A stretch of DNA of 19,817 nucleotides, from assembly GCA_934370915.1 (NCBI GenBank), contig CAKRNI010000021.1, positions 1-19,817 on the forward strand, given 5' to 3'. A model generated the notes under the pieces. That model was given only the letters and a program-made list of their open reading frames with translations. It did no database searches and was not told the DNA's origin. A program made the translations under genes and the position numbers. The stretch's first letter is position 1. Each line of letters starts with the position of its first letter. The stretch is from an uncultured Lachnospiraceae bacterium. GTDB taxonomy: Bacteria; Bacillota; Clostridia; Lachnospirales; Lachnospiraceae. Shown piece after piece: positions 1 to 6,712 of this stretch.

Positions 1-982
1 GGACCGGACGAAGGAGATCGCATTTTCTTTTACGGACAAGGTTTATGATTTTAAATGGAAGGATGACTTTGCAGCGGCGAGAAATTTCGCGTTTTCCAAG
101 GGAACGGGGGATTACCTGTTCTGGCTGGATGCAGATGATGTGGTAAGACAGGAGGAAAAGAGAAAACTAATGGATCTGAAGAGACGGCTGGATGACGAAT
201 GGCCGGATGTGGTGATGATGAAATACGCGGTTGGATATGACGGGGATGGCACACCGTCATTTTTCTTTTATAGAGAACGTCTTTTAAGACGGTGCGGAAA
301 AGCCGTATGGAAAGGGCGCATCCATGAGGCGGTGGAACCCTTTGGAAAAGTAGTGCGGGAAGATATCGTGGTCGAGCACCGGAAAGTGGGGACAGGGGAT
401 CCGGACAGGAATCTTCGGATATTTGAGCGGATGCTCCGGGAGAAGGGGAAACTATCTCCGCGGGATCAGTATTATTATGGAAAGGAATTATATTATCACA
501 GAAGGTACCGGGATGCTGCTTCTGTATTTTCGGAATATCTGGAACTGCCGGATGGCTGGCGGGAAGACCGGGTGGATGCCTGCAGGCATGGGGCATACTG
601 TATGTACCGGATCGGGGATCGGGAACGGGCGTTAAAGTTTCTGCTTTCTGGACTTTCTGAGGGGATTCCGAAACCGGAGCTTTGCTGTGATCTTGGATGG
701 TGGTTCTTCTCGACCGGGCGTTATCGCGACGCAATTTTCTGGTACGGGCAGGCAGTTCAGACCGGAAGGTGGACAGGGGAGGACGGTTTTGTGATGCCGG
801 AGTGCCGGGGATATATTCCGTATCTGCAGATGTGTGTCTGCTATGACAGGCTCGGGGAATGGAAGATGGCGGAGCGGTATAATGATCTGGCGGAGAGGTG
901 CCGGCCGGGGACGGAGGCATGCCGGTTAAACAGGGAATATTTTGAGAAAAGAAAAGCGCAGCAAATTGGACGGATCCAGTGA
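1..982 (+). CDS. Glycosyltransferase family 2 protein with TPR-like C-terminus (5' partial)
   Basis: The reading frame is open from base 2, so the gene begins before the window and the ATG at 140 is internal. The visible start carries the family 2 (GT-A) signature: an AAARNFAF segment, then LFWLDADD, where the DADD at 128-139 is the DxD-type motif that binds metal and nucleotide sugar. The remaining ~280 residues are rich in aromatic and helical segments (YYYGKELYYHRRYRDAASVF, then FFSTGRYRDAIFWYGQA) that read as degenerate tetratricopeptide repeats. This GT2-plus-TPR layout is common in Firmicutes. The enzyme would transfer a sugar from an activated donor to a protein or glycan acceptor in the cytoplasm; donor and acceptor cannot be read here. 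It lies 127 bp upstream of a collagen-like gene on the same strand. Collagen-like spore-surface proteins of the BclA type are glycosylated, so that protein is a possible acceptor (inference). Confidence 0.85.
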   Translation, partial: DRTKEIAFSFTDKVYDFKWKDDFAAARNFAFSKGTGDYLFWLDADDVVRQEEKRKLMDLKRRLDDEWPDVVMMKYAVGYDGDGTPSFFFYRERLLRRCGKAVWKGRIHEAVEPFGKVVREDIVVEHRKVGTGDPDRNLRIFERMLREKGKLSPRDQYYYGKELYYHRRYRDAASVFSEYLELPDGWREDRVDACRHGAYCMYRIGDRERALKFLLSGLSEGIPKPELCCDLGWWFFSTGRYRDAIFWYGQAVQTGRWTGEDGFVMPECRGYIPYLQMCVCYDRLGEWKMAERYNDLAERCRPGTEACRLNREYFEKRKAQQIGRIQ

Positions 983-1039
983 GGTGATAGCAGGAGTTTT
1001 GGACAAAAAATCGCAGAAGTAGCAGTTTCGGACGGGCAG

Positions 1040-1048
1040 CATAGATTA
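1040..1048 (+). promoter_or_regulatory. Possible sporulation-type -10 element before the collagen-like gene
   Basis: The motif CATAGATTA fits the CATA-N3-TA pattern known for the -10 element of sigma-K promoters in endospore formers. It lies 62 bp before the collagen-like start at 1110. I find no AC-type -35 at the usual distance, so this may be chance. The overlapping TATAGT at 1047-1052 could instead be a weak sigma-A -10. Confidence 0.2.
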
Positions 1049-1109
1049 TAGTAAGCGAACAACCTGTACGGGATGTTTGCAGAAGAATATGCTGAAAGGA
1101 GAATTGGTT

Positions 1110-1931
1110 ATGCGTAATTGTGGATATGGTTTCTGGGAGAACGAGGACTGCAGAGCAGAGAGCTGCCGGGGCGGAGACGAGAGAGGGCACTGGGATGGGA
1201 ACTGTTGCTGCGGCCGGGACGGAAGAGACCGCTGGGACGGAACGCAGGGCTGTGGCGGAGATGGAAGAGGTGGCTGCGGTGAAAATTGTGGCTACGGAGG
1301 AAACAGGAGAGGTGGCTGTGGCGGAAATTGCGGAGGCGGCTGGGGATATGGCTGGAGACACGGAACCTGCTGCTGCCGGGGACCGCAGGGGCCGAGAGGC
1401 CCTCAGGGATGCCCGGGTCCGGAAGGACCGAGAGGTCCACAGGGCTTTCCGGGATTTGACGGAGCGCCTGGAGCGACAGGACCGATGGGCCCGATGGGTC
1501 CGATGGGACCGGCAGGAGCAGTGGGAGCGACAGGGCCGATGGGTCCAGTAGGTCCGGCAGGAGCAGCGGGAGCGACAGGCCCGATGGGACCGGTAGGTCC
1601 GGCAGGAGCAGTGGGAGCGACAGGGCCGATGGGTCCGGTAGGTCCGGCAGGAGCAGTGGGAGCGACAGGCCCAATGGGGCCGATGGGTCCGGCAGGAGCA
1701 GTGGGAGCGACAGGTGCGACTGGTCCACAGGGGCCGCAGGGCGAAATTGGCCCGGCAGGTCCCATCGGTGCAGATGGTCCGCAGGGACCAACCGGTCCGA
1801 CAGGTCCTGCAGGGACAGTGACAGCGGCCGCTCCGGTGGCAAATGCCACAGACTCGGAGAATGTGGTGAATCAGTTTAATGAATTACTTGCAAACCTGAG
1901 AACGGCTGGACTTCTGGCACCCAATCCCTAA
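1110..1931 (+). CDS. Collagen-like surface/exosporium-type protein
   Basis: I chose the ATG at 1110 because AAAGGAG at 1095-1101 lies just upstream; the in-frame ATG at 1077 would read through that site. The 273-residue product has three parts. Residues 1-90 are very rich in Gly, Cys, Arg and Trp, with clusters such as NCCCG and TCCCRG. Residues 91-234 are 48 uninterrupted Gly-X-Y triplets ([18 protein letters not shown]). A non-collagen tail of ~39 residues ends [19 protein letters not shown]. Bacterial collagen-like proteins form trimeric triple helices and often sit on the spore or cell surface; the tail may be the trimerisation or anchoring part. There is no signal peptide, which fits assembly from the mother cell more than Sec export. 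The triplet region contains a 45-bp tandem repeat and could vary in length between strains. The Cys clusters may allow disulfide cross-linking. Confidence 0.85.
   Translation: MRNCGYGFWENEDCRAESCRGGDERGHWDGNCCCGRDGRDRWDGTQGCGGDGRGGCGENCGYGGNRRGGCGGNCGGGWGYGWRHGTCCCRGPQGPRGPQGCPGPEGPRGPQGFPGFDGAPGATGPMGPMGPMGPAGAVGATGPMGPVGPAGAAGATGPMGPVGPAGAVGATGPMGPVGPAGAVGATGPMGPMGPAGAVGATGATGPQGPQGEIGPAGPIGADGPQGPTGPTGPAGTVTAAAPVANATDSENVVNQFNELLANLRTAGLLAPNP
1511..1705 (+). repeat. 45-bp tandem repeat inside the collagen-like gene
   Basis: Copies starting GGCAGGAGCA occur at 1511, 1556, 1601, 1646 and 1691, exactly 45 bp apart. That gives four full units and part of a fifth. Each unit encodes 15 residues (five triplets, [15 protein letters not shown] type) with a few synonymous and V/A or V/M differences. 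Such in-frame repeats expand and contract by slippage or recombination. Confidence 0.9.
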
Positions 1932-1950
1932 CGAAGGATAGATTAAAAGA

Positions 1951-1972
1951 GGAGACCGCAGATGCGGTCTCC
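1951..1972 (+). terminator. Hairpin after the collagen-like gene
   Basis: GGAGACCGC at 1951-1959 pairs perfectly with GCGGTCTCC at 1964-1972 around an AGAT loop, 19 nt after the stop codon. No T-tract follows, so it may stabilise the 3' end or terminate weakly. Confidence 0.55.
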
Positions 1973-1990
1973 CTCAGGATCGAATGAGAT

Positions 1991-2040
1991 TTGTAACGGT
2001 TCAGCCCGGCAGGTCAATGCAGGCTGCTGAATCATTATGA
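1991..2040. repeat. Imperfect hairpin, possible dispersed intergenic repeat (copy A)
   Basis: GTAACGGTTCAG at 1993-2004 can pair imperfectly with CTGAATCATTAT at 2027-2038. The first 12 bases, TTGTAACGGTTC at 1991-2002, recur exactly at 5171-5182 in another intergenic hairpin. This suggests a REP-like element, but two copies are not proof. Confidence 0.4.
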
Positions 2041-2078
2041 GCCTTTTGGAATTGTAGGATGTGTATAAAATTTATTTA

Positions 2079-2585
2079 TTATTCGGCTGTAGTTTCCTCC
2101 ACGTTGTCCGCACCGTTCAGGAGGGCCAGAATCTGGTTCCAGATAGCGTTTGCGGACTGAAGCTTTTCAAGACGTGTCTCTTTTGCATCAATCACTCCAT
2201 TCATAATCTCGGATGCAGTATCATAATCTCCGCTTTTTGAAGCTGCTTTTGCGCTGGCACGGCTTTCCTTTACTGAGGAAGCTGCTTTTGAGGACTGGAA
2301 TTCGGAGATACTGCGGCGGAGTTCGCGAATCTGTGCCCAGGTCTCTTCATCGACAGGAAGTTCCCCTGTTTCTTTGTAGTTTGCGAGAATTTCTTTATAG
2401 CGGGAGGAAATCGTGTTGTTCTCTTCGCGGAGTGGTTCAATCTGTGCGTTCAACTCCTGCATTTTTGCAAAGGTCGGTTCCGATTCTGCCCGGAACTCTT
2501 CATGGGTCTGTGCCGCGAATGCGGACATGGACATCATGCTGCTGAGTGCAGCTGCTGCAAGTAACATTTTTACTGTTTTTTTCAT
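2079..2585 (-). CDS. Small secreted helical protein, function unknown
   Basis: The 168-residue product starts with a clear Sec signal peptide: MKKTVK, a hydrophobic core, then SMSAFA, with likely cleavage after residue 24. The mature part is charged and helix-forming (Glu, Lys, Ala, Ser, Gln, few aromatics), with heptad-like stretches such as MQELNAQIEPLREENN and a Ser/Ala/Lys-rich middle, so a coiled coil or helical hairpin is likely. AAAGGA upstream of the ATG supports the start. I do not recognise a family; small periplasmic helical proteins of the Spy/CpxP kind have a similar general look, but no diagnostic motif is visible. It is transcribed divergently from a two-component system, which may regulate it (inference). 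Confidence 0.75.
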   Translation of the reverse strand: MKKTVKMLLAAAALSSMMSMSAFAAQTHEEFRAESEPTFAKMQELNAQIEPLREENNTISSRYKEILANYKETGELPVDEETWAQIRELRRSISEFQSSKAASSVKESRASAKAASKSGDYDTASEIMNGVIDAKETRLEKLQSANAIWNQILALLNGADNVEETTAE

Positions 2586-2678
2586 ATGGATCGTCCTTTC
2601 TGCCTGAACGGCAAAATCAAGATTTCATTTCTTGTTACACCCATATCATAGATCATTTCGCATTGGCAGAAAAAGCAG

Positions 2679-2707
2679 TTGAATACTGGCAGATCTGTGG
2701 CATATAT
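2679..2707 (+). promoter_or_regulatory. Candidate sigma-A promoter for the two-component operon
   Basis: TTGAAT at 2679-2684 and ATATAT at 2702-2707 are separated by 17 bp, facing the response-regulator gene. The match is moderate. Confidence 0.3.
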
Positions 2708-2725
2708 TTACGCAAACCTGAATCA

Positions 2726-2740
2726 ATGTTATGATAACAT
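2726..2740. promoter_or_regulatory. Perfect 15-bp palindrome, candidate operator
   Basis: ATGTTAT-G-ATAACAT is a perfect inverted repeat around one central base. It lies between the divergent secreted-protein and response-regulator genes, just downstream of the candidate promoter at 2679-2707. It resembles a dimer-binding operator. OmpR-type regulators more often use direct repeats, so another regulator is also possible. Confidence 0.45.
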
Positions 2741-2849
2741 ATAGATGCCGGTCAGATGATAGTATGGGACAGCCGTGATGAGACCGGATATAACGATTGC
2801 GGTATGGAATCGGTACGATCCGATATTGGGAAAGGACAGGAATATAAAA

Positions 2850-3581
2850 ATGCAGAAACGGATCTATCTTGCAGATGATGAAGAAAACATCCGCGTGATT
2901 ATGAAAACCTTTTTGGAAAACGCGGGATATGCGGTGGAGTGCTTTGAAGATGGAACAGAGCTTATAAAGACTTTTGAAAAAGCACCTGCGGATCTGGTGA
3001 TCCTGGATATCATGATGCCGGGGGAGGATGGTCTTTCAATATGTTCTTATCTGAGAAGAAAGAGCCGTGTACCGATCATCATTGTCTCATCCAGAGATTC
3101 CGCTTACGATAAAGTCATAGGAATCACTCAGGGAAGTGATGATTATATTGCAAAGCCCTTTCTTCCATTGGAACTGGTAGCACGTGTACAGGCAGTTCTG
3201 AAGAGGACGGAGATCTTTTCACATGTGGATACGGGAAATCTGTTTTGCGGAAACATGACGATCCGTAAAGCAATGAGAAAAATTCTGGTGGACGGAATGA
3301 CGTTTCCTGCGACACCTACCGAGTATGAGTTCCTTCTATATCTAATGGAGCGGTTGGGACATGCTGTCTCGAAAAAAGAGATCCTGAGGGAAGTGTGGCA
3401 GTATCAAGACATGCAGGATATCCATGTGGTGGATGATCTCGTAAAACGTCTGCGAAAAAAATTAAGACAGTTTCATTCCACTGCCTTCCTGGAAACGATA
3501 TGGGGGTTTGGATATCAGCTGAGTGAGCAGACAGCCGCAGCGGAAGATTTGAAAGAAGGGAAAAAATGTGATGAGCAGTAA
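2850..3581 (+). CDS. OmpR/PhoB-family response regulator
   Basis: Starting at the ATG at 2850 gives 243 residues beginning MQKRIYLADDEEN, the usual start of a receiver domain. In-frame starts at 2775 (GTG) and 2778 (ATG) would add ~24 residues unlike the family. AAAGGA at 2831-2836 is a somewhat distant ribosome site. Receiver features: acidic pair D9/D10, phospho-acceptor D53 in LDIMMPGEDG, S81 and K102 in AKPF. Residues ~130-235 form a winged-helix DNA-binding domain (TPTEYEFLLYLM, then VVDDLVKRLRKKL and ETIWGFGYQL). On phosphorylation by its kinase the protein would bind DNA and control transcription. The kinase gene overlaps its 3' end, so the two are translationally coupled. Targets are not readable; the divergent secreted-protein gene is an obvious candidate. 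Confidence 0.93.
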   Translation: MQKRIYLADDEENIRVIMKTFLENAGYAVECFEDGTELIKTFEKAPADLVILDIMMPGEDGLSICSYLRRKSRVPIIIVSSRDSAYDKVIGITQGSDDYIAKPFLPLELVARVQAVLKRTEIFSHVDTGNLFCGNMTIRKAMRKILVDGMTFPATPTEYEFLLYLMERLGHAVSKKEILREVWQYQDMQDIHVVDDLVKRLRKKLRQFHSTAFLETIWGFGYQLSEQTAAAEDLKEGKKCDEQ

Positions 3582-5052
3582 GAAAAAGCCGGGGATCCAG
3601 CTGAAAATCTTTCTACCTGTATTCATGATCCTGATTATTTTCCCAATTGCAGTTTTCTTAATGTTCGGAGTGGCTGCAAACGGATATTTTAAACAGATGG
3701 CAGAACGAAATACAGATCGTCTGGTGATCCAGACACGGCGGGTGATCCGGGAAGCGTATGGAGATGCGGATCGAAATGAAGCAAAGAATGATACGGAAAC
3801 CGAAAAAAGTAAGAATAAAGAACGGGAGCAGGAAAAAGAAGAATTCCTGATCCGGATCGAAGAACTGATGCGTTCAGGAAATAATAAGACCTCAGTTCTT
3901 GTTCTTGGAAATGACCTTCGCCTTTCATGGCCAAAGGAAGGCGAATTGACGGAAGCCACTTCTGAATTGTTAGCGGAGTGCCAGAGAAAAATCGACGGGG
4001 GCGGGATTCAGGTCCGGACTGCTGTGAAGATCCGGACGGCGAAAAAAGCGTATATCGTGCAGTTTATAGAATCTCCATTAAAGGGAGATATGGCAGATAA
4101 ATATATCATCTGCTACTCGTCCATCCCGGATACGGTGTCCTTGTTGGAAAATGTCTGGAAACCGCTGGCCTTTTGCACCATTATCTGCCTCTCAGGGGCG
4201 GGATTAGTTATCTGGCTGGTTACGAGGAATATTACGAGACCGCTTGCCGATCTGTGCCGGAGTGCAGAAAAGATTGGAAACGGGGATTATGAGGAGATCG
4301 CGGAAGAATTTCCGACAGAGGAACTGGAAGAATTGAGAATATCTGTCAATCATATGTCCGGGAAATTGAAGGCATCAGAGGAAAATATGAGAAGTTTTTA
4401 CCAGAATGTCTCGCATGATCTAAAGACACCCCTTGCGTCGATTACCGGTTATGCTCAGGGAATTCAGTGTGGACTTTTAGGGGACCCCGCGGCAGCCTCA
4501 GAAGTGATCCTGAAGGAATGTATGAGAATGTCGGATATGGTGGAAAGTATTTTAACGCTGACGAAGATTGAGAACGGGAGCATGAAGATAAAGATCCTGG
4601 AGATTCCGTTGGAGGAATTCCTGGAAGAGCAGGCTGTGATCTTAAAGGGAAGCGCAGGAACAAAAAAGATTTATCTGGATGGAGAAATTCCTGATATCGG
4701 AATCAGAGTTGATCCGAAACTGATGATCCGTGTTCTTCAGAATGCAGTATCGAACTGCCTGCGTTATGCAGAGCATGCAGTCTGGATCTCGGCAATACTT
4801 GCGGGAGATATGGTGGAGATCACGGTCATGGATGACGGAGCCGGAATCGACGTGAAGGAGCTTCCGCATATTTTTGACCGATTTTATAAAGGAAGAAAAG
4901 GAAATTTTGGACTGGGATTATCCATTGTAAAGAGCGGGTTGTCCTACATGGGCGGTAGTGTTTCTGTTGAAAATAGAAAGCTGCCGGAACATGGAGCAAT
5001 CTACCGGATGAGAATCCCTGTGGCTTCAGGTTTGAAAAAGGAATCTTCATGA
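3571..5052 (+). CDS. Membrane sensor histidine kinase (HAMP, HisKA, HATPase)
   Basis: The ATG at 3571 follows GAAGGGA and overlaps the regulator gene by 11 bp; a GTG at 3568 is one codon upstream. The 493-residue protein has a first membrane segment at ~10-33, an extracytoplasmic sensor region to ~200 with a highly charged Glu/Lys stretch at ~60-90, and a second membrane segment at ~203-225. A HAMP linker (TRNITRPLADL) follows, then the HisKA box NVSHDLKTPLAS with phospho-acceptor H282. The ATPase domain has N395 in the N box, DDGAGID from 421, FDRFYKG, and the glycine box GLGL at 447-450. All catalytic motifs look intact. It would autophosphorylate H282 and pass the phosphate to D53 of the upstream regulator. 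The signal is unknown; the sensor region shows no domain I can name. Confidence 0.93.
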   Translation: MSSKKKPGIQLKIFLPVFMILIIFPIAVFLMFGVAANGYFKQMAERNTDRLVIQTRRVIREAYGDADRNEAKNDTETEKSKNKEREQEKEEFLIRIEELMRSGNNKTSVLVLGNDLRLSWPKEGELTEATSELLAECQRKIDGGGIQVRTAVKIRTAKKAYIVQFIESPLKGDMADKYIICYSSIPDTVSLLENVWKPLAFCTIICLSGAGLVIWLVTRNITRPLADLCRSAEKIGNGDYEEIAEEFPTEELEELRISVNHMSGKLKASEENMRSFYQNVSHDLKTPLASITGYAQGIQCGLLGDPAAASEVILKECMRMSDMVESILTLTKIENGSMKIKILEIPLEEFLEEQAVILKGSAGTKKIYLDGEIPDIGIRVDPKLMIRVLQNAVSNCLRYAEHAVWISAILAGDMVEITVMDDGAGIDVKELPHIFDRFYKGRKGNFGLGLSIVKSGLSYMGGSVSVENRKLPEHGAIYRMRIPVASGLKKESS

Positions 5053-5110
5053 CAGGAACTTCCATAGTCTGCATAGTACATGAATGGGAGGCAGGAGATG
5101 AGCAAATCGC

Positions 5111-5138
5111 ACCGGGGTCTTGCATGAAGACCGCCGGT
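5111..5138 (+). terminator. Hairpin after the histidine kinase gene
   Basis: ACCGG-GGTCTT at 5111-5121 pairs with AAGACC-G-CCGGT at 5127-5138. This makes 11 base pairs with one bulged G and a 5-nt loop. There is no T-tract directly after it, so termination is uncertain. Confidence 0.45.
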
Positions 5139-5170
5139 ATGGTAAAATCCTGTCTGGAAATATACAGCGC

Positions 5171-5195
5171 TTGTAACGGTTCGGTACCTTTACAG
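5171..5195. repeat. Imperfect hairpin, possible dispersed repeat (copy B)
   Basis: TGTAACGGT at 5172-5180 faces ACCTTTACA at 5186-5194, eight of nine positions paired. It shares TTGTAACGGTTC with the hairpin at 1991-2040. It lies between the kinase and thioesterase genes. Confidence 0.4.
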
Positions 5196-5274
5196 TAGCG
5201 GGCAAAAATCTATTCCGGACCGGCTGTGCCGATGGGATTTTTGACACTGGCGGAACGCAGAAGGAGAAAAAATC

Positions 5275-5679
5275 ATGAAAGAAACATGGAACGTCCTCGA
5301 CCCGGACGAGTATGTAAAACACAATCCATTTATGGGATATACAAATATGAAGATTGAAAAGATCTCCCCGGAATGCAGTGAGATCAGCATGAAGATCACC
5401 CATGGCGTGACAAACCTGATGGGCATGGTTCATGGCGGAATGCTCTATGCCCTGGCGGATGTGGTAACAGGTCTCACGGCCAGAGCCGACGGAAGAAAAT
5501 ATGTGACCCAGAGCGCCCATATAAACTTTATCCGGAACGTATCGGAAGGAACGGTCTATGCGAAAGGCATCCTGATCCGCCGCGGCAGATCCATCACAAT
5601 CGTCCGCAGTGAAGTGACGGATGAAAAGGGAAATCTTCTCGCTGATGTTACGGTGGATATGTTCTGCCTTGGGGAGTAG
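5275..5679 (+). CDS. PaaI-family hotdog thioesterase
   Basis: The 134-residue protein has the length and pattern of a single-domain hotdog thioesterase. The hallmark is MVHGGMLYALADVVTG: H53-G54-G55 lead into the long central helix, with D62 nearby. Strands follow with AHINFIRNVSEGTVYAKG and the end strand LLADVTVDMFCL. The family hydrolyses acyl- or aryl-CoA thioesters in the cytoplasm, usually as a tetramer, releasing CoA from dead-end or toxic CoA esters. The exact substrate cannot be read. GAAGGAG upstream of the ATG supports the start. It is monocistronic here; the next gene, rpsL, has its own promoter at 5917-5945. Confidence 0.88.
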   Translation: MKETWNVLDPDEYVKHNPFMGYTNMKIEKISPECSEISMKITHGVTNLMGMVHGGMLYALADVVTGLTARADGRKYVTQSAHINFIRNVSEGTVYAKGILIRRGRSITIVRSEVTDEKGNLLADVTVDMFCLGE

Positions 5680-5916
5680 TCCTTTGAAAAAGGATAGAAT
5701 ACCGTGCGGATATCTGTGAGATATGCACTCGAATGGCACACATGGAATACTGTGTTACGACATCAGAGAGATGTGCGGAAATAAAAAAACAATAAAAAGC
5801 AGAGAGAAAAACGAGCCAAATCGGTCAAAATTACAAGAGAGGAATCTGAGACAACTCATCCAGGCGTGTCATAGCCGGAAAACACCGTATTTTCAAAGAA
5901 AATTTAAGGTTTCTCC
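5680..5916. other. Gene-free stretch upstream of the str promoter
   Basis: With the leader to 6036, this makes a 357-bp interval without a convincing gene. CCTTTGAAAAAGG at 5681-5693 and ATATCT-GTG-AGATAT at 5710-5724 are short hairpins that may end the thioesterase transcript. The only sizeable frame (5723-5920) has no good ribosome site and a Lys/Arg/Asn-rich composition that looks random. Confidence 0.5.
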
Positions 5917-5945
5917 TTGACATGCAGAAAAACTCTGTATATAAT
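5917..5945 (+). promoter_or_regulatory. Consensus sigma-A promoter of the str operon
   Basis: TTGACA at 5917-5922 and TATAAT at 5940-5945 are separated by exactly 17 bp, a perfect match to the vegetative consensus. The predicted start of transcription is near 5952, giving a leader of ~85 nt before rpsL. Such strength fits the demand for ribosomal proteins and elongation factors. Confidence 0.93.
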
Positions 5946-5948
5946 AAT

Positions 5949-5978
5949 GGGGCGTGCATCGGGTACGTCCCGTTTTTT
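5949..5978 (+). terminator. Terminator-like hairpin straddling the str transcription start
   Basis: GGGGCGT at 5949-5955 can pair with ACGTCCC at 5965-5971 (seven pairs, one G-U), followed one base later by TTTTTT at 5973-5978. The predicted +1 at 5952 lies inside the left arm. Transcripts entering from upstream would contain the whole hairpin, while those starting here would lack three of its bases. A shorter CGGG/CCCG stem at 5960-5963 and 5969-5972 would remain. It may insulate against read-through or attenuate early. Confidence 0.55.
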
Positions 5979-6036
5979 GTGCGCATAAAGGCTGATAAGC
6001 AGCAACCAACAGTCAATATCACAGGAGGTGAAAAGA

Positions 6037-6456
6037 ATGCCAACATTTAACCAGTTAGTAAGAAAAGGTAGAGAGACTACTGTAAAGAAATCTACAGCTC
6101 CGGCACTCCAGAAAGGATACAACTCCCTTCACAAGAAAGCAACAGATACATCTGCTCCGCAGAAGAGAGGTGTGTGCACAGCTGTTAAGACTGCAACTCC
6201 TAAGAAGCCGAACTCCGCTCTTAGAAAGATTGCCAGAGTACGTCTTTCCAACGGTATTGAAGTAACAAGCTATATCCCGGGTGAGGGACATAACCTTCAG
6301 GAGCACTCCGTTGTTCTGATCCGTGGTGGTCGTGTTAAGGACCTTCCGGGTACCAGATACCACATCATCAGAGGTACTCTTGATACTGCAGGCGTTGCCA
6401 ACAGAAGACAGGCTCGCTCCAAGTACGGCGCAAAGAGACCGAAAGATAAAAAATAA
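6037..6456 (+). CDS. rpsL: 30S ribosomal protein S12
   Basis: The ATG at 6037 follows AGGAGGTG at 6023-6030; a GTG at 6028 lies inside that ribosome site and is not the start. The 139-residue product is clearly S12, with [44 protein letters not shown] and QARSKYG. S12 sits at the decoding centre of the 30S subunit and helps control accuracy. The N-terminal region is longer than in Escherichia coli, as is usual for Firmicutes. The lysines that change in streptomycin-resistant mutants (K57 and K101) and the aspartate modified by methylthiolation in some bacteria (D102) are wild type. It is the first gene of the str operon and its stop codon is embedded in a hairpin at 6452-6472. Confidence 0.98.
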   Translation: MPTFNQLVRKGRETTVKKSTAPALQKGYNSLHKKATDTSAPQKRGVCTAVKTATPKKPNSALRKIARVRLSNGIEVTSYIPGEGHNLQEHSVVLIRGGRVKDLPGTRYHIIRGTLDTAGVANRRQARSKYGAKRPKDKK

Positions 6457-6472
6457 TTGCGAAGCAATTATT
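6452..6472 (+). other. Hairpin overlapping the rpsL stop codon
   Basis: AATAATTGC at 6452-6460 pairs perfectly with GCAATTATT at 6464-6472 over a GAA loop. The stop TAA (6454-6456) is part of the left arm. The tip GCGAAGC is a heptamer known to form an unusually stable mini-hairpin. A hairpin of the same design overlaps the fusA stop at 9321-9340. Confidence 0.7.
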
Positions 6473-6697
6473 GCTACTCAAACGTAGCGAAGCGGAGTTC
6501 GAGTTTCCCGTCTTAAGTGGCGGTCGATAGAAACTTGAACAACCGCATAGGGATCACTAACAGGAATAAAGTGAATGCGTACAACGCATATTAGTGCCGG
6601 TGGTATTTGACCTGTGGTTGCAGGAGATAGATAGAAAACCGAGCGCGAACACATTTTATGGAAACATGTGAGTACCGATGATATAATTTTTATAATT
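6473..6697 (+). ncRNA. Candidate structured intercistronic RNA between rpsL and rpsG
   Basis: The rpsL-rpsG gap is 256 nt, has no ORF with a ribosome site, and is full of inverted repeats. Helices seen: CTCAAAC 6477-6483 with GTTCGAG 6497-6503 (one mismatch); GTTCGAGTTTC 6497-6507 with GAAACTTGAAC 6530-6540 (11 pairs, one G-U), which competes with the first; GCGGT 6520-6524 with ACCGC 6542-6546; CACTAA 6555-6560 with TTAGTG 6591-6596 enclosing ATGCGT 6575-6580 with ACGCAT 6584-6589; CCTG 6611-6614 with CAGG 6621-6624; CACAT 6650-6654 with ATGTG 6666-6670. In Escherichia coli S7 represses its own translation by binding the rpsL-rpsG junction. This may be an unrelated solution to the same task, a processing element or an inserted repeat. 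No known RNA family is recognised. Confidence 0.5.
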
Positions 6698-6712
6698 AAG
6701 GAGGGAAGTAAC

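Noticed and set aside
51..1361. 436-codon minus-strand frame
   Set aside because: It is antisense to the glycosyltransferase and the collagen-like gene. Its Pro/Ser/Ala-rich product has no motif and no ribosome site; it results from the GC-rich codons of the other strand.
1511..1705. Regular repeats as a CRISPR array
   Set aside because: The units are contiguous and coding, with no spacers.
1403..1849. Minus-strand frame that also reads Gly-Pro-X collagen-like
   Set aside because: GGNCCN-type codons read as Gly-Pro on both strands, so the repeat creates a mirror collagen. It has no ribosome site, and the plus frame has a proper N-terminal domain and tail.
5723..5920. 65-codon plus-strand frame before the str promoter
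   Set aside because: There is no ribosome site, the composition looks random, and its end runs into the rpsL -35 box.
6682..6687. TATAAT just before the rpsG ribosome site as a promoter
   Set aside because: The -35 position (TGGAAA) is poor, and the start would fall almost inside the ribosome site.
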